A stretch of DNA of 64,000 nucleotides, from the NCBI GenBank assembly GCA_958295835.1, contig OY282378.1, positions 4,489,694 to 4,553,693 of the forward strand, in the 5' to 3' direction. The DNA comes from an uncultured Gammaproteobacteria bacterium. Lineage in GTDB: Bacteria; Pseudomonadota; Gammaproteobacteria; HK1. Below the pieces are notes generated by a model, which did no database searches, was not told the DNA's origin, and saw nothing but the letters and a program-made list of their open reading frames with translations. The position numbers were made by a program, and so were the translations under genes. This document shows positions 30,194-39,553 of the stretch, one piece after another. Numbering within the stretch: the stretch's first letter is position 1; each line of letters opens with the position of its first letter.

Positions 30194-31177
30194 CTACAGA
30201 TCGCCCATGCGTTTGAACATCTCCTTGATCTTCTCGTAGTCGGCGTCGATGCGGGCCGCGGCCTGGTTCGCGTCCTGCCAGTAGACGAGCGCCCCGGTCT
30301 CCTTCGAGAGCTTGCGGGCCTCGTCGCTCATGACCACGCGCCTGGCCACCGCGGCGAGCTTGTCCTTGACCGCCTGCGGGGTGCCCTTGGGGACGAACAG
30401 CCCGTTCCACAGCGAGACATCGAGTCCCGGCACCTGTTCGGACAGGGTGGGGGTGTCCGGCAGGAGCGGGATGCGCTCGTCGGTGATCGCCGCCAGCGGC
30501 TTGATCGTGTCCAGGCAGGGAAGCACGAGCTGGAGCGTGGTGTTGATGACGTCGGCGTCGTCGGACGCGAGCGTATTGCAGTCCAGGGCGTCGAAGGCGG
30601 CCTCGCTGCCGAACTCGAAGCCGAGCTCCATCGCGGCGATGAGCGAGGCCCGGGTCGGCACCAGGCCGTAGCCGAAGTGCCCCAGCGCGACCTTGTTGTC
30701 CTTCGCGTGGGCGGCGAGACCGGCCATGTCGGAGTACGGCGCGTCCCCGCCCGCGGCCAGCACGAAGGGATAGGTGAGGAAGATGCCGACCGGCTCGAAG
30801 GTGTCGCGCGTGATGCCTTCGATCCCGAGCAGGGCTCCGACGGTGGGGACGCCGATGACGAACGAGCCCACCGTGTAGCCGTCGGCCGGCACCCGGGCGA
30901 CCTCGGCCGCGCCCGGGAAGGGTCCCCCGCCCCCGCCCGGCTTGTTCACCACCGCGGCGGCGACGCCGGTCTCGTTCTGAAGCGCCTCCGCGATCATGCG
31001 GGTCAGCACGTCTTCGAGATCGCCGGGGGGCCAGGGCACGATGAACTGCACCGGCTTCTCGGGATACTCGGCGCGTGCGGCGCCGGCCGGAGCCATGGCC
31101 AGGGTCGTGGCAAGCACCGCGGCGAGGGTCATGGCGGCGGCGCGCGCCATCGCGCCCGGTGTCGTCCTGTGTTTCAT
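30194..31177 (-). CDS. tctC: Bug/TctC-family periplasmic solute-binding protein
   Basis: 327 residues. A signal peptide with a long Ala/Leu core ends near AGAARA (about 36), followed by YPEKPVQFIVPWPPG, the family's typical mature start. Later motifs include NKPGGGG and WNGLFVPKGTP. It delivers an organic acid to TctAB. AGGAGGAG lies just before the ATG (31177). The start overlaps the stop of the dioxygenase gene (ATGA), so transporter and ring-cleaving enzyme are probably made together, suggesting an aromatic acid or related substrate. Confidence 0.9.
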   Translation of the reverse strand: MKHRTTPGAMARAAAMTLAAVLATTLAMAPAGAARAEYPEKPVQFIVPWPPGDLEDVLTRMIAEALQNETGVAAAVVNKPGGGGGPFPGAAEVARVPADGYTVGSFVIGVPTVGALLGIEGITRDTFEPVGIFLTYPFVLAAGGDAPYSDMAGLAAHAKDNKVALGHFGYGLVPTRASLIAAMELGFEFGSEAAFDALDCNTLASDDADVINTTLQLVLPCLDTIKPLAAITDERIPLLPDTPTLSEQVPGLDVSLWNGLFVPKGTPQAVKDKLAAVARRVVMSDEARKLSKETGALVYWQDANQAAARIDADYEKIKEMFKRMGDL

Positions 31178-32091
31178 TGCTCTCCTCCTGTGGTTGAAGT
31201 GATCGAATTGCCGGAGTTGCTCCAGCCCTCGGCCGGGCGGTCGAACCAGACGTGCACCTGGCCGGTGCCGGCGGCGTTCTCGTAGGCGCTGAACCGTCTT
31301 CCGGCCGCGATGCAGTCGCGGCCGCCCAGGGCGGACACCATCATCAGGTAGTGGCCGAACATCCCCTCGGGCTTGTGCGGGCGGTAGTCGTCCATCGAGT
31401 CGATGACCGCCGCGTGGTCGCCCTGCGCCCACCAGGCCAGCCGCTGCTCGTCGGCGGCCCTCGCCTCCGGGGTGCGGACATGGACCGGATCGGAGGCCTC
31501 GTGCCGCTCGAACTCGGACAGGGGCCAGAACCGATGGCTCATGCCTCCGCTCGCGAGCAGGACCACCCGCGCGTCCGATTCGCCCACGGCCTGCCCGAGG
31601 GCCGCGCCCACCGCCAGGAAGTCGTCGTCCCGCGCGGTCTGGCAGATGCTCACCGAGATCCACCGTTCGCCGCGGTCGAGGTAGTGTGCGAGGTTGACGG
31701 TCGGGTAGTGGATCGGAAGGCAGTCGTCGTCGTTGGCGGTACAGCGCACGGCGGTGCGCTCGCCCACCTTCGCAGCGATGCGCCTCGCCAGGGCCGGATC
31801 CCCCGCGAGATCGTAGGGGAGCCGGCGGATGACGCGGGGAAGCTCTTCGGAGGTGTAATGGCCCGCGCGCCGCGCGTGGGCGGTCACCACGAACTCCACG
31901 GTGGTGAACCAGTGGGTGTCGAAGACCACGAAGGTATCGGGCCGGATCTCGTCGAGCACCTCGCGGCGAAGCCGTTCGAGCCCGGGCACGAGGCTGATCT
32001 CGTGGCCTTCGTTCAGCGCGCGCCGGGTCTTCTCCGGCAGCATGATGGTCGGCACGTGCGACAGAAAGCCGGCGCCTGCGATGTCTCCCAA
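31174..32091 (-). CDS. hpaD: Class III (LigB-type) extradiol dioxygenase, HpaD-like
   Basis: 305 residues from a TTG at 32091. An upstream ATG at 32253 would add a 54-residue Ala/Gly-rich leader foreign to the family, whereas GGAGGAGAGG stands directly before the TTG. GFLSHVPTIM near the start carries an iron-ligand-type His, and VVFDTHWF, YTSEELPR, LASGGMSHRF and GTGQV match 3,4-dihydroxyphenylacetate 2,3-dioxygenases (E. coli HpaD type). It would open a catechol ring with Fe(II) and O2. Overlap with tctC argues for joint expression. HpaE-, HpaG- and HpaR-like genes lie at 58.2-62.3 kb. Confidence 0.75.
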   Translation of the reverse strand: MGDIAGAGFLSHVPTIMLPEKTRRALNEGHEISLVPGLERLRREVLDEIRPDTFVVFDTHWFTTVEFVVTAHARRAGHYTSEELPRVIRRLPYDLAGDPALARRIAAKVGERTAVRCTANDDDCLPIHYPTVNLAHYLDRGERWISVSICQTARDDDFLAVGAALGQAVGESDARVVLLASGGMSHRFWPLSEFERHEASDPVHVRTPEARAADEQRLAWWAQGDHAAVIDSMDDYRPHKPEGMFGHYLMMVSALGGRDCIAAGRRFSAYENAAGTGQVHVWFDRPAEGWSNSGNSITSTTGGEQ

Positions 32092-32093
32092 CG

Positions 32094-32104
32094 TCCTCTC
32101 CTCC
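32094..32104 (-). promoter_or_regulatory. Ribosome-binding site that fixes the dioxygenase start
   Basis: Read on the minus strand, GGAGGAGAGGA ends two bases before the TTG at 32091. Its strength, and the fact that homology begins right after the TTG, argue against the upstream ATG. Confidence 0.6.
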
Positions 32105-32696
32105 GGGGTCGCGGCAGCCGTAGCTGCCGCGCCTGCCGCCGGGTCCGTCACCGGCCTTGCCGGCCTGCCGACCACTCCCGCCACGTCCCGGTCCCCGGTC
32201 GCGAGACTCGATTCCCGACCCGGCATGACCGGACCGGAGGATCCGGTGTCCATCCCGATTCTGCATCACCGGAATCAAGAGCCGGCTGGAGAATCACTCC
32301 TCGTCATCTTGTTCGAACGTTCATGAGCAGGAGACCGGCATGTTCCGGCGGTCCGAACGCCGAACCGCGGCTGCTTCCGAATGTTCTGGAGAATCACTCC
32401 TCGTCATCTCGTTCGAACGTTCATGGACAAGAGCCCGGCACGTTCCGGCGGTCCGAACGCCGAACCGCGGCTGCTTCCGAATGTTCTCGTGCCCGACGGA
32501 AACTCCCCCGGCTCATGCCCGCGATGGACATTTCGTTCGGTTCCAAACTATCATGCCACCGGTTCATTCGCAACCGAACGACAGCCATGCCGGCAATGCC
32601 CGCCAAGCGCGAGAACGTCCTAAGTTCCGCCACGATCAGGCGCTGTCGGAACCGGCGCGACATCGCGTCGTGGCGTCGGCGGGAACCGATGTAGCC
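32105..32696. other. Divergent intergenic region between the dioxygenase and P450 genes
   Basis: About 590 bases. It should contain both divergent promoters. Its main feature is a 100-bp tandem duplication (32287-32486). Open frames here are low-complexity and not convincing. Confidence 0.5.
32287..32486. repeat. Two 100-bp tandem repeats
   Basis: Units 32287-32386 and 32387-32486 differ at only a few positions. Each contains the 8-base palindrome gttcgaac (32311-32318, 32411-32418) and a run ending ccgaatgttc. Because they lie in a divergent promoter region, doubled operator sites are possible, but no regulator is tied to them. Confidence 0.8.
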
Positions 32697-33968
32697 ATGT
32701 CCGTCTCCGTATCCTCCGCATCCCCCGAATCGCGGGACGTCGCCGACCTATCCTCCCACGATGCGTTCGTTGCCGGCGTCCCCCACCGGACCTTCGAGAC
32801 GCTGAGGCGCGAGGACCCGGTGGCGTGGTTCGAGGAGCGGGAGGGCTCCGGCTTCTGGGCGATCACCCGCCACACGGACATCGTCGCCGTCAACCGGAAC
32901 TACCGGCGCTTCAGCTCGCGCCAGGGGATCCGGCTGGAGGAGATGTCGGAGGAGGAGCGCGTCGCCCGGCTGACCATGATGGAGCACGATCCGCCCGAGC
33001 ACACCCGGCTGCGCCGCTTCGTCAACCGCGGCTTCGCGCGCCCGTTCATCGAGACCTGCGAGAAGCGGGTGCGGGACCTCGTGGGCGACGTGCTCGACAA
33101 GGCCCTGGTCCGGGACGAGTTCGACTGCGTCGCCGAGATCGCCAAGCCCCTTCCGTTGAAGATGCTGGCGAGCGTGCTCGGGGTCTCCGAGGAGGACGGG
33201 GCCTGGCTGGCCGCCAAGGGCGACGAGATGATCGGGAACAGCGATCCGGACTTCACCGATCACGTGGTCGATCGGGTCGATACCGACGCCTTCCGGCTGA
33301 TGCCCTTCCGCTCCCCGGCCGGGGCGGAGGTCTTCGAGTACGCGGAGCGCCAAGCGGAGATCCGGCGCCGGCAGCCGCGCGACGACGTGATCAGCCTCCT
33401 GCTGGAGCCGCTCGCCGACGGGAAGCCTCTCGGCGACCTCGAATTCAAGAACTTCTTCACCCTGCTGATCGCGGCAGGAAACGACACCACGCGCTACGCG
33501 ATCGCCTCCGCCATCCACGTCCTCGCCAACCGGCCGCCCCTGTTCGAGCAGCTTCGCGGCGCCGACGAGCGGCTATGGAGCACCGCGGTGGAGGAGCTGC
33601 TGCGCACGAGCTCCCCGACCATGCACTTTCGCCGTACCGCGACGGAGGATTGCGAGATGCACGGGCGCATCATCGAGGCGGGCGACAAGGTGCTCCTGTG
33701 GTTCATCTCCGGCAACCATGACGAGTCGGTGTTCGAGGCTCCCTTCCGTGTCGACCTCGCCCGCGATCCGAACCCCCACATGGCCTTCGGCCGGGGCGGG
33801 CCGCACGCCTGCCTGGGCATGTGGCTGGCGCGCCTGGAGCTTCGGGTCGTGCTGCAGGAGCTCGCGGGGCGGGTCCGATCCATCCGCCAAGCCGGCCCCG
33901 CCGCACGGCTCCGCTCGAACTTCATCAACGGCATCAAGTCCCTGCCGGTGGCGGTGGTCCGGGAATGA
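32697..33968 (+). CDS. Cytochrome P450
   Basis: 423 residues from the ATG at 32697. I-helix oxygen-binding motif AAGNDTT at 259-265, ExxR in EELLR, and the heme-ligand loop FGRGGPHACLG with Cys372. Length, lack of a membrane anchor and the short N-terminus indicate a soluble class I bacterial P450 that needs a separate ferredoxin and reductase; neither is in the window. The sequence recalls CYP families acting on terpenoid, steroid or alkyl chains, but the substrate cannot be named. Confidence 0.9.
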   Translation: MSVSVSSASPESRDVADLSSHDAFVAGVPHRTFETLRREDPVAWFEEREGSGFWAITRHTDIVAVNRNYRRFSSRQGIRLEEMSEEERVARLTMMEHDPPEHTRLRRFVNRGFARPFIETCEKRVRDLVGDVLDKALVRDEFDCVAEIAKPLPLKMLASVLGVSEEDGAWLAAKGDEMIGNSDPDFTDHVVDRVDTDAFRLMPFRSPAGAEVFEYAERQAEIRRRQPRDDVISLLLEPLADGKPLGDLEFKNFFTLLIAAGNDTTRYAIASAIHVLANRPPLFEQLRGADERLWSTAVEELLRTSSPTMHFRRTATEDCEMHGRIIEAGDKVLLWFISGNHDESVFEAPFRVDLARDPNPHMAFGRGGPHACLGMWLARLELRVVLQELAGRVRSIRQAGPAARLRSNFINGIKSLPVAVVRE

Positions 33969-34088
33969 TATGAATTCACGAAAATCATCCGGTCTCCGGT
34001 TCACGACCTCCCTGCTCCCGCTTCACTGATCGGCGACTCCGGCCACGTTCGATTGCAGGGCCGACCCTCCGTAGCCGGGTTCGCCTGT

Positions 34089-34097
34089 TGATAGAAT
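34089..34097 (+). promoter_or_regulatory. Possible extended -10 element upstream of array 2
   Basis: TG-A-TAGAAT fits an extended -10 hexamer about 87 bases before the array 2 helicase ATG. No good -35 lies at the usual spacing. It is the only promoter-like element I can point to for the operon that starts at 34184. Confidence 0.3.
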
Positions 34098-34183
34098 CGT
34101 CCATAGGTGGGTGGGGAACGTTCGCCTCTCACCTTCAACGAATCTCCAATCCGGCAGATTCACGGGGGGATACGGAGCGAGCG

Positions 34184-37100
34184 ATGACGCTGAGCAACCC
34201 ACCGGGTTCGGGTGCCGCCGGGGCGGGCAACGTGCCGGCGCTCGACGTGTTCGCCCTCCGCGACAGCGTCGTCGACGAGTACAAGCGCTTCGCAACATCG
34301 TTCACGGCGATCCACGCTCCGGACATCCGCGAGCAGGTCGCAGCCATCTACGCCGAGAACCGTTACTGGCCCGAACCGCTCATCCAGATCAACCCGAGCT
34401 ACAAGCGTTCGACGGACGTCGGCGCCCTGGTGGCGGACGGCGTCATCGACCCTGGCTGCGCCGACGTCTTCCGGGCGGACGGCCGGCCGCTGTCCCTCTA
34501 CAAGCACCAGGAGCAGGCCGTCGCGCTCGCCACGGAGGGCGAGAGCTTCGTGGTGACAACCGGCACGGGATCCGGAAAGTCGCTCTGTTTCTTCATCCCC
34601 ATCGTCAGCCACGTTCTGCATGCACGGCGAACGAGCGCGCAACCGCGCACGCACGCCGTCGTCGTGTACCCGATGAACGCGCTCGCGAACTCCCAGATGG
34701 AGGAGCTCGGCAAGTTCATCGGCCAGGCGCCGGAAGACCGGCCGGTCACGTTCGCCCGCTACACGGGGCAGGAGAACGGGGACGAGCGGAGGCGAGTTGC
34801 AGATGAACCCCCGGACATCCTGCTCACCAACTTCATGATGCTCGAGCTCCTCATGACGCGGCAGGAGGAGATCGACCGCCGGGTCATCGGCAACTGCGCG
34901 GGCCTTCGCTTCCTGGTCCTGGACGAGCTGCACACGTACCGCGGCCGTCAGGGCGCGGACGTGGCGCTGCTGGTGCGCCGCGTCCGTGAGCGGCTCCAGC
35001 CCGGGAAGCTCCTGTGCATCGGCACCTCGGCCACGATGGCGAGCGAAGGATCGCTCGATGACAAGAACCGCGTGGTCGCGGGCGTGGCTTCGAAGCTCTT
35101 CGGGAGCAGGATTGCCGAGAGCAACGTCATCGCCGAGACGCTCGAGCGCATCACCGTTTCCTCCGCCACCGCAGATTCGGTCAAGCCCGACCTCGGCAAC
35201 GCCATCGATGCCGGAGCACCACCGCACATCTCCGACGCGGCGCTCCGGGAGCACCCGCTCTCGGTGTGGGTGGAGACACGTCTCGGGGTCGAGTTCTCCG
35301 AGGTCGACCAGCACTGGGTCCGGGCCAGGCCCAGAACGGTGACCGAGGCAGTGGCCGAGCTCTCGGCGGAGTCCGGTCGGCCCGCCGCCGCCTGTCGCAG
35401 GGTGTTGCGAGACCTTCTCCTCGTGTCGAGCGTCCCCGAGCGGGTACGGACCTCGAACCCCGGCGCAGGCGGGAAGAGCTTCTTCGCGTTCAAGCTCCAC
35501 CAGTTCATCTCGGGCGCCGGCCACGCCTATGCGACGATCGAGCCGCCGGGCGCACGCGAAGTGACGGTCGATGGCCAGCAGTTTCTTCCCGGTCACGCGG
35601 ACAAGCGCCTTTACGCCGTGCACTTCTGTCGCGAGTGTGGCCACGAGTATCACCCGGTGCGGTTGGTGCGGCAGGAGGAGGGTTCCGCCTTCCTCGCGCG
35701 TGACATCGACGATGCGCCACCGACCAGGCAGGAAGAGGCCGACCGAGACGCGCACGAAGCGCAGTCGGAGGCCGAGATCTTCGGCTTTCTGACACCGCAC
35801 CCGCTCGATGATCCCGATTTCACCTTTGCCGGCGGCGACGAGGACTACCCGGAGACCTGGATCGAGTTGACCGCCGCCGGTCACCCACGGATCAAGCCCT
35901 ACTACCGCGACGCGCGTGCTCGGAGCTTTGCGGTCGCGCCCGACGGGCGCGTCGGATCGGGGACGACGGTGTGGTTCCTGCCTGGCAAGTTCCGACTCTG
36001 CCTCCGCTGCGGGAACACGCAGGGCGGTGCATCGCGTGATCGCACGCGCCTCGCCTCGCTCTCGGCGGAGGGCCGCAGCTCGGCGACCACCGTACTCGTG
36101 GGCAGCGTACTGCGCTGGATGCACGGCGCCGAGTCGGGGCTGGACCGCTACACGCGAAAGCTTCTCGGCTTCACCGACAACCGTCAGGACGCCGCGCTCC
36201 AGGCCGGCCATTTCAACGACTTCCTCTTCGTGAGCCTCGTCCGCGCGGGCTTTCTCGGCGCACTGCAGGATGCCGGCTCGAACGGGCTCCGTAGCGACGC
36301 GCTGGGCGTTGCCCAACAGCGCACGCTCGGCTTCGACCGATCGGATCCGAAGATCCGCGCCGAGTGGCTGCTCGAGCCCACGCTGCGCGGCTTCAACCTG
36401 CAAGAGGCCGAGGGCACGCTTCGACAGGTGATGGCCTACCGCATCTGGTTCGATCAACGACGTGGCTGGCGGTACACGAACCCGAACCTCGAGCAGCTCG
36501 GCATGGTCCGGGTGGAGTACCTCGGCCTCGATGACCTCGCCGCGGACGACGAGCTGTTCGCCGACTCGCACCACCTGCTGAAGCAGGCCGGCCGTACCGT
36601 CCGGGCGGCGGTCTACCGCAAGCTGCTCGACCACATGCGGCAGTGGATGGCGATCCGCAGCCAGGTTCTCGACACCGCCGTCCTCGAACAGTTGGTCGCG
36701 AAGTCGCACAGCCGACTCCGGCCGCCCTGGGGATTCGGCATCGACGAGAAGCCGAGGGCGGCGCGCTGGCTGATGGTCGTCGCGCCCACCCGCCGGGCAG
36801 GCACGCTCCGCGACATGGACCTGATCGTGCGCGGCGGCTCACGAAGTGCACTCGGGCGGACGCTGCACTCGACGAGCCTCTGGGGTGGTGACACGTCCAT
36901 CCGCGACCTGAGGTCGAAAGACTTCGACGAGCTCGTCGTCGATCTCCTCCGTGCGGGCGCGACGCACGGTCTCGTGTCGGAGGTGGGTACTCCGTTCGAC
37001 CGGCCCGGATGGCAGCTCAACGACGCCTGTGTCGTCTTCGGCTCGGGCGACGTGCAGACGGACGGCGGCGGTTCCACGCGGAGTGCGTTCTTCCGCGACC

Positions 37101-39553
37101 TCTACGAGAACCTGGCGAGGATGCTCCGAGCCCCGATGCACCCGCTCTTCGGATTCGAGGCGCGCGAGCACACCGCCCAGGTCGATCCCGACAACCGCGA
37201 GATCCGGGAGAAGCGCTTCCGCTTCGGCGAGCGCGAGCGCGAGGAGCTGGCGACGAACGAGAAGCGGCTTCGAGAGGCCGGCGAGGCCAATCGGTTCCTG
37301 CCGGTTCTCTTCTGCTCCCCGACGATGGAGCTCGGCGTCGACATCGCGGCGCTGAACGCGGTTCACATGCGCAACGTGCCGCCTACGCCGGCGAACTACG
37401 CCCAGCGTGGCGGACGAGCGGGCCGCAGCGGACAGGCGGCCCTGGTCATCACGTACGCGTCTTCCCAGAGCCCGCACGACCAGTACTTCTTCCGCGACCC
37501 CAAGGCGATGGTCCACGGCGAGGTACGCGCGCCGATCCTCGAGCTCGCGAACCGGGACCTGATCGCCAGCCATCTCCAGGCGGTCTGGCTCTCATGCGTC
37601 GACCAACCGCTCGACCCGTGCATCGCGGATCTGCTCGTCCTCGGTGACGCCGACCGTCCGCTCGATCCGGACGTCGAGGCTGCGCTGAAGGAGGGAAGCG
37701 TCGCGGACGACGCACGCGAACGGATTCGGCGCGTCCTCGACCTGGTCGCAGACGATCTCACCCCCGAGCTGGCGCCCTGGTACACGGGCCGTGACGCCTG
37801 GTCCGATGCCATCGTGGCGGCGGCGGCGGAGCGCTTCGACGCGGCGTTCAATCGCTGGCGAGACCTCTTTGCCGCCGCCGAGGAGCAGCGGGACGCTGCG
37901 CGGAGGACCATGGACGACTACTCCGCGTCCTACCGGGACAAGCGGGCGGCGCAGACCCGACATGCGCAGGCGATGGACCAGCTCAACCTGCTCCAGCGGG
38001 GGACGAACGCGCTCTCGAGCGACTTCTACACGTACCGCTACCTCGCCACGGAAGGCTTCCTGCCCGGGTACAACTTCCCGAGGCTGCCTCTCCTCGCGTA
38101 CGTCCCGGCAAGCCGGGATGGCCGTGGGCGGCAGACGTACCTCCAGCGTCCGCGCTTCCTCGCGCTCTCCGAGTTCGGCCCTGGCAGCCTCGTCTACCAC
38201 GAGGGGCGCGCCTACCGGGTCGTGCGGGCGCTGCTCTCGCTCGGTCACCGGGGGTCGGCAACGCCCGACCCACAACTGCCCACCAGGGCCGTGCGAATCT
38301 GCGCGAGCTGCGGCGCGGGACACTTCGACGACGATCTGTCGATGTGCCACGCCTGCGGAACGTCGCTCGGCAACGCCGAGGTCGTGGGCAACACGTACCG
38401 GATCGAGAACGTCGCCACGCATCCGGCCGAGCAGATCACCGCCAACGACGAAGAACGCCAGCGGCGGGGCTTCGACTTGCAGACGACGTTCGAGTGGGCG
38501 GTCCGCGACCGGGAGATCGACGTGCGGCTCGCGTCGGCCTCCGACGCGGAGGGCGAGATCGTGCGCATGGCGTACGGCGCCGGGGCGACGATCACGCGCC
38601 TGAACAAGGGGCTGCGGCGCAGGGCCGACAAGAAGATCCTCGGCTTCCGCATCGATCCGGTATCGGGGTACTGGGCCAGGAACGAGGACGAAGACGCGGA
38701 CGAGCGCGCACTCGATCCCACCGCCTCGCCCCGGCAGTGGATCGTCCCCAGTGTTCAGGACCGCAAGAACGCGCTCCTCTTCCAGCCCGTCGGCGAGCTT
38801 CGTTCGGAGGTGACGCTGGTCACCGTGCAGCATGCGATCCTGCGTGGCATCGAAGCGGTGTTCCAGCTCGAGGAAGGCGAGATGCTCGCGGAACCGATGC
38901 CCACGCGCGACGTTCGCAACGGCTTCCTGCTCTACGAGGCCACCGAGGGTGGCGCCGGCGTTCTCACGCGGCTCGTGAGCCAGGAGACGAGCCTTGCCAC
39001 CGTCGCGCGGGAAGCGCTGCGGATCATGCATCTCGCCGTCGGCGACGGCCCTCTGCCCGATTCCCCGTCGGGCCTCTCGGATCAGCCGGGGGCAGCCTGC
39101 GTCGCGGCCTGCTATCGCTGCCTGATGTCGTACTACAACCAGCCCGATCACGAGGGCCTCGACCGCCGCGACGAGGACGCTCGCACGATGCTGCTGCGGC
39201 TGGCGCGCGCACGTACTGCGCGGAACCCGCGGACGCATCCGATCTCTGCCACTTTCAACGTGCCCCCGGCGGAGTTTCGTGTCGCCCTCACCGTGTCGCT
39301 CGAGGATCGGTGGCTCGCGGAAGCGTCGCGGCGAGGGATCCCCGCACCGGATCCGAAGCCCCTCGTGGCAGGCGGGCGATCCCTGCGATGCGTCTGGCGC
39401 AGGCACTACGTCGCGGCGGTCATCGACGAGGCCGACCGTCCGGCCCTGCAGCCGATGGAGGACCTCGGCTTCGAGGTCGTTCGGTTCGAGGATCCCGCGG
39501 GCTGGAGTGCTGCCTTCGCGCGGCTGGCTTCCGCTCTGGGGCAGGCGTCGTGA
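34184..39553 (+). CDS. YprA-family DExH helicase with DUF1998 (array 2)
   Basis: 1789 residues from the ATG at 34184. Walker A TGTGSGKS at 126-133, DELH from D247, GTSATMAS, QRGGRAGR from about residue 1074, a four-cysteine zinc site (CASCGAGHF…CHACG), and the DUF1998 cysteine cluster ending CYRCL (from 1643) with YYNQPDH. This is the full-length counterpart of the gene at window start and shows what is missing there (about 180 N-terminal residues). The last ~90 residues align in position with the Vsr-like tail of array 1 but have lost the PDFFY and IDGPPHD residues. The stop overlaps the SNF2 start (GTGA). Confidence 0.9.
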   Translation: MTLSNPPGSGAAGAGNVPALDVFALRDSVVDEYKRFATSFTAIHAPDIREQVAAIYAENRYWPEPLIQINPSYKRSTDVGALVADGVIDPGCADVFRADGRPLSLYKHQEQAVALATEGESFVVTTGTGSGKSLCFFIPIVSHVLHARRTSAQPRTHAVVVYPMNALANSQMEELGKFIGQAPEDRPVTFARYTGQENGDERRRVADEPPDILLTNFMMLELLMTRQEEIDRRVIGNCAGLRFLVLDELHTYRGRQGADVALLVRRVRERLQPGKLLCIGTSATMASEGSLDDKNRVVAGVASKLFGSRIAESNVIAETLERITVSSATADSVKPDLGNAIDAGAPPHISDAALREHPLSVWVETRLGVEFSEVDQHWVRARPRTVTEAVAELSAESGRPAAACRRVLRDLLLVSSVPERVRTSNPGAGGKSFFAFKLHQFISGAGHAYATIEPPGAREVTVDGQQFLPGHADKRLYAVHFCRECGHEYHPVRLVRQEEGSAFLARDIDDAPPTRQEEADRDAHEAQSEAEIFGFLTPHPLDDPDFTFAGGDEDYPETWIELTAAGHPRIKPYYRDARARSFAVAPDGRVGSGTTVWFLPGKFRLCLRCGNTQGGASRDRTRLASLSAEGRSSATTVLVGSVLRWMHGAESGLDRYTRKLLGFTDNRQDAALQAGHFNDFLFVSLVRAGFLGALQDAGSNGLRSDALGVAQQRTLGFDRSDPKIRAEWLLEPTLRGFNLQEAEGTLRQVMAYRIWFDQRRGWRYTNPNLEQLGMVRVEYLGLDDLAADDELFADSHHLLKQAGRTVRAAVYRKLLDHMRQWMAIRSQVLDTAVLEQLVAKSHSRLRPPWGFGIDEKPRAARWLMVVAPTRRAGTLRDMDLIVRGGSRSALGRTLHSTSLWGGDTSIRDLRSKDFDELVVDLLRAGATHGLVSEVGTPFDRPGWQLNDACVVFGSGDVQTDGGGSTRSAFFRDLYENLARMLRAPMHPLFGFEAREHTAQVDPDNREIREKRFRFGEREREELATNEKRLREAGEANRFLPVLFCSPTMELGVDIAALNAVHMRNVPPTPANYAQRGGRAGRSGQAALVITYASSQSPHDQYFFRDPKAMVHGEVRAPILELANRDLIASHLQAVWLSCVDQPLDPCIADLLVLGDADRPLDPDVEAALKEGSVADDARERIRRVLDLVADDLTPELAPWYTGRDAWSDAIVAAAAERFDAAFNRWRDLFAAAEEQRDAARRTMDDYSASYRDKRAAQTRHAQAMDQLNLLQRGTNALSSDFYTYRYLATEGFLPGYNFPRLPLLAYVPASRDGRGRQTYLQRPRFLALSEFGPGSLVYHEGRAYRVVRALLSLGHRGSATPDPQLPTRAVRICASCGAGHFDDDLSMCHACGTSLGNAEVVGNTYRIENVATHPAEQITANDEERQRRGFDLQTTFEWAVRDREIDVRLASASDAEGEIVRMAYGAGATITRLNKGLRRRADKKILGFRIDPVSGYWARNEDEDADERALDPTASPRQWIVPSVQDRKNALLFQPVGELRSEVTLVTVQHAILRGIEAVFQLEEGEMLAEPMPTRDVRNGFLLYEATEGGAGVLTRLVSQETSLATVAREALRIMHLAVGDGPLPDSPSGLSDQPGAACVAACYRCLMSYYNQPDHEGLDRRDEDARTMLLRLARARTARNPRTHPISATFNVPPAEFRVALTVSLEDRWLAEASRRGIPAPDPKPLVAGGRSLRCVWRRHYVAAVIDEADRPALQPMEDLGFEVVRFEDPAGWSAAFARLASALGQAS

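Noticed and set aside
32092..32253. Longer N-terminus of the dioxygenase from an ATG at 32253
   Set aside because: It adds an Ala/Gly-rich leader unlike the family, and a strong ribosome-binding site lies directly before the TTG at 32091.
38344..39549. Extension of the array 2 SNF2 gene upstream in its open frame
   Set aside because: The extension overlaps the helicase C-terminus by 1.2 kb and is Arg-rich shadow sequence; the GTG at 39550 matches the start of the array 1 homologue.
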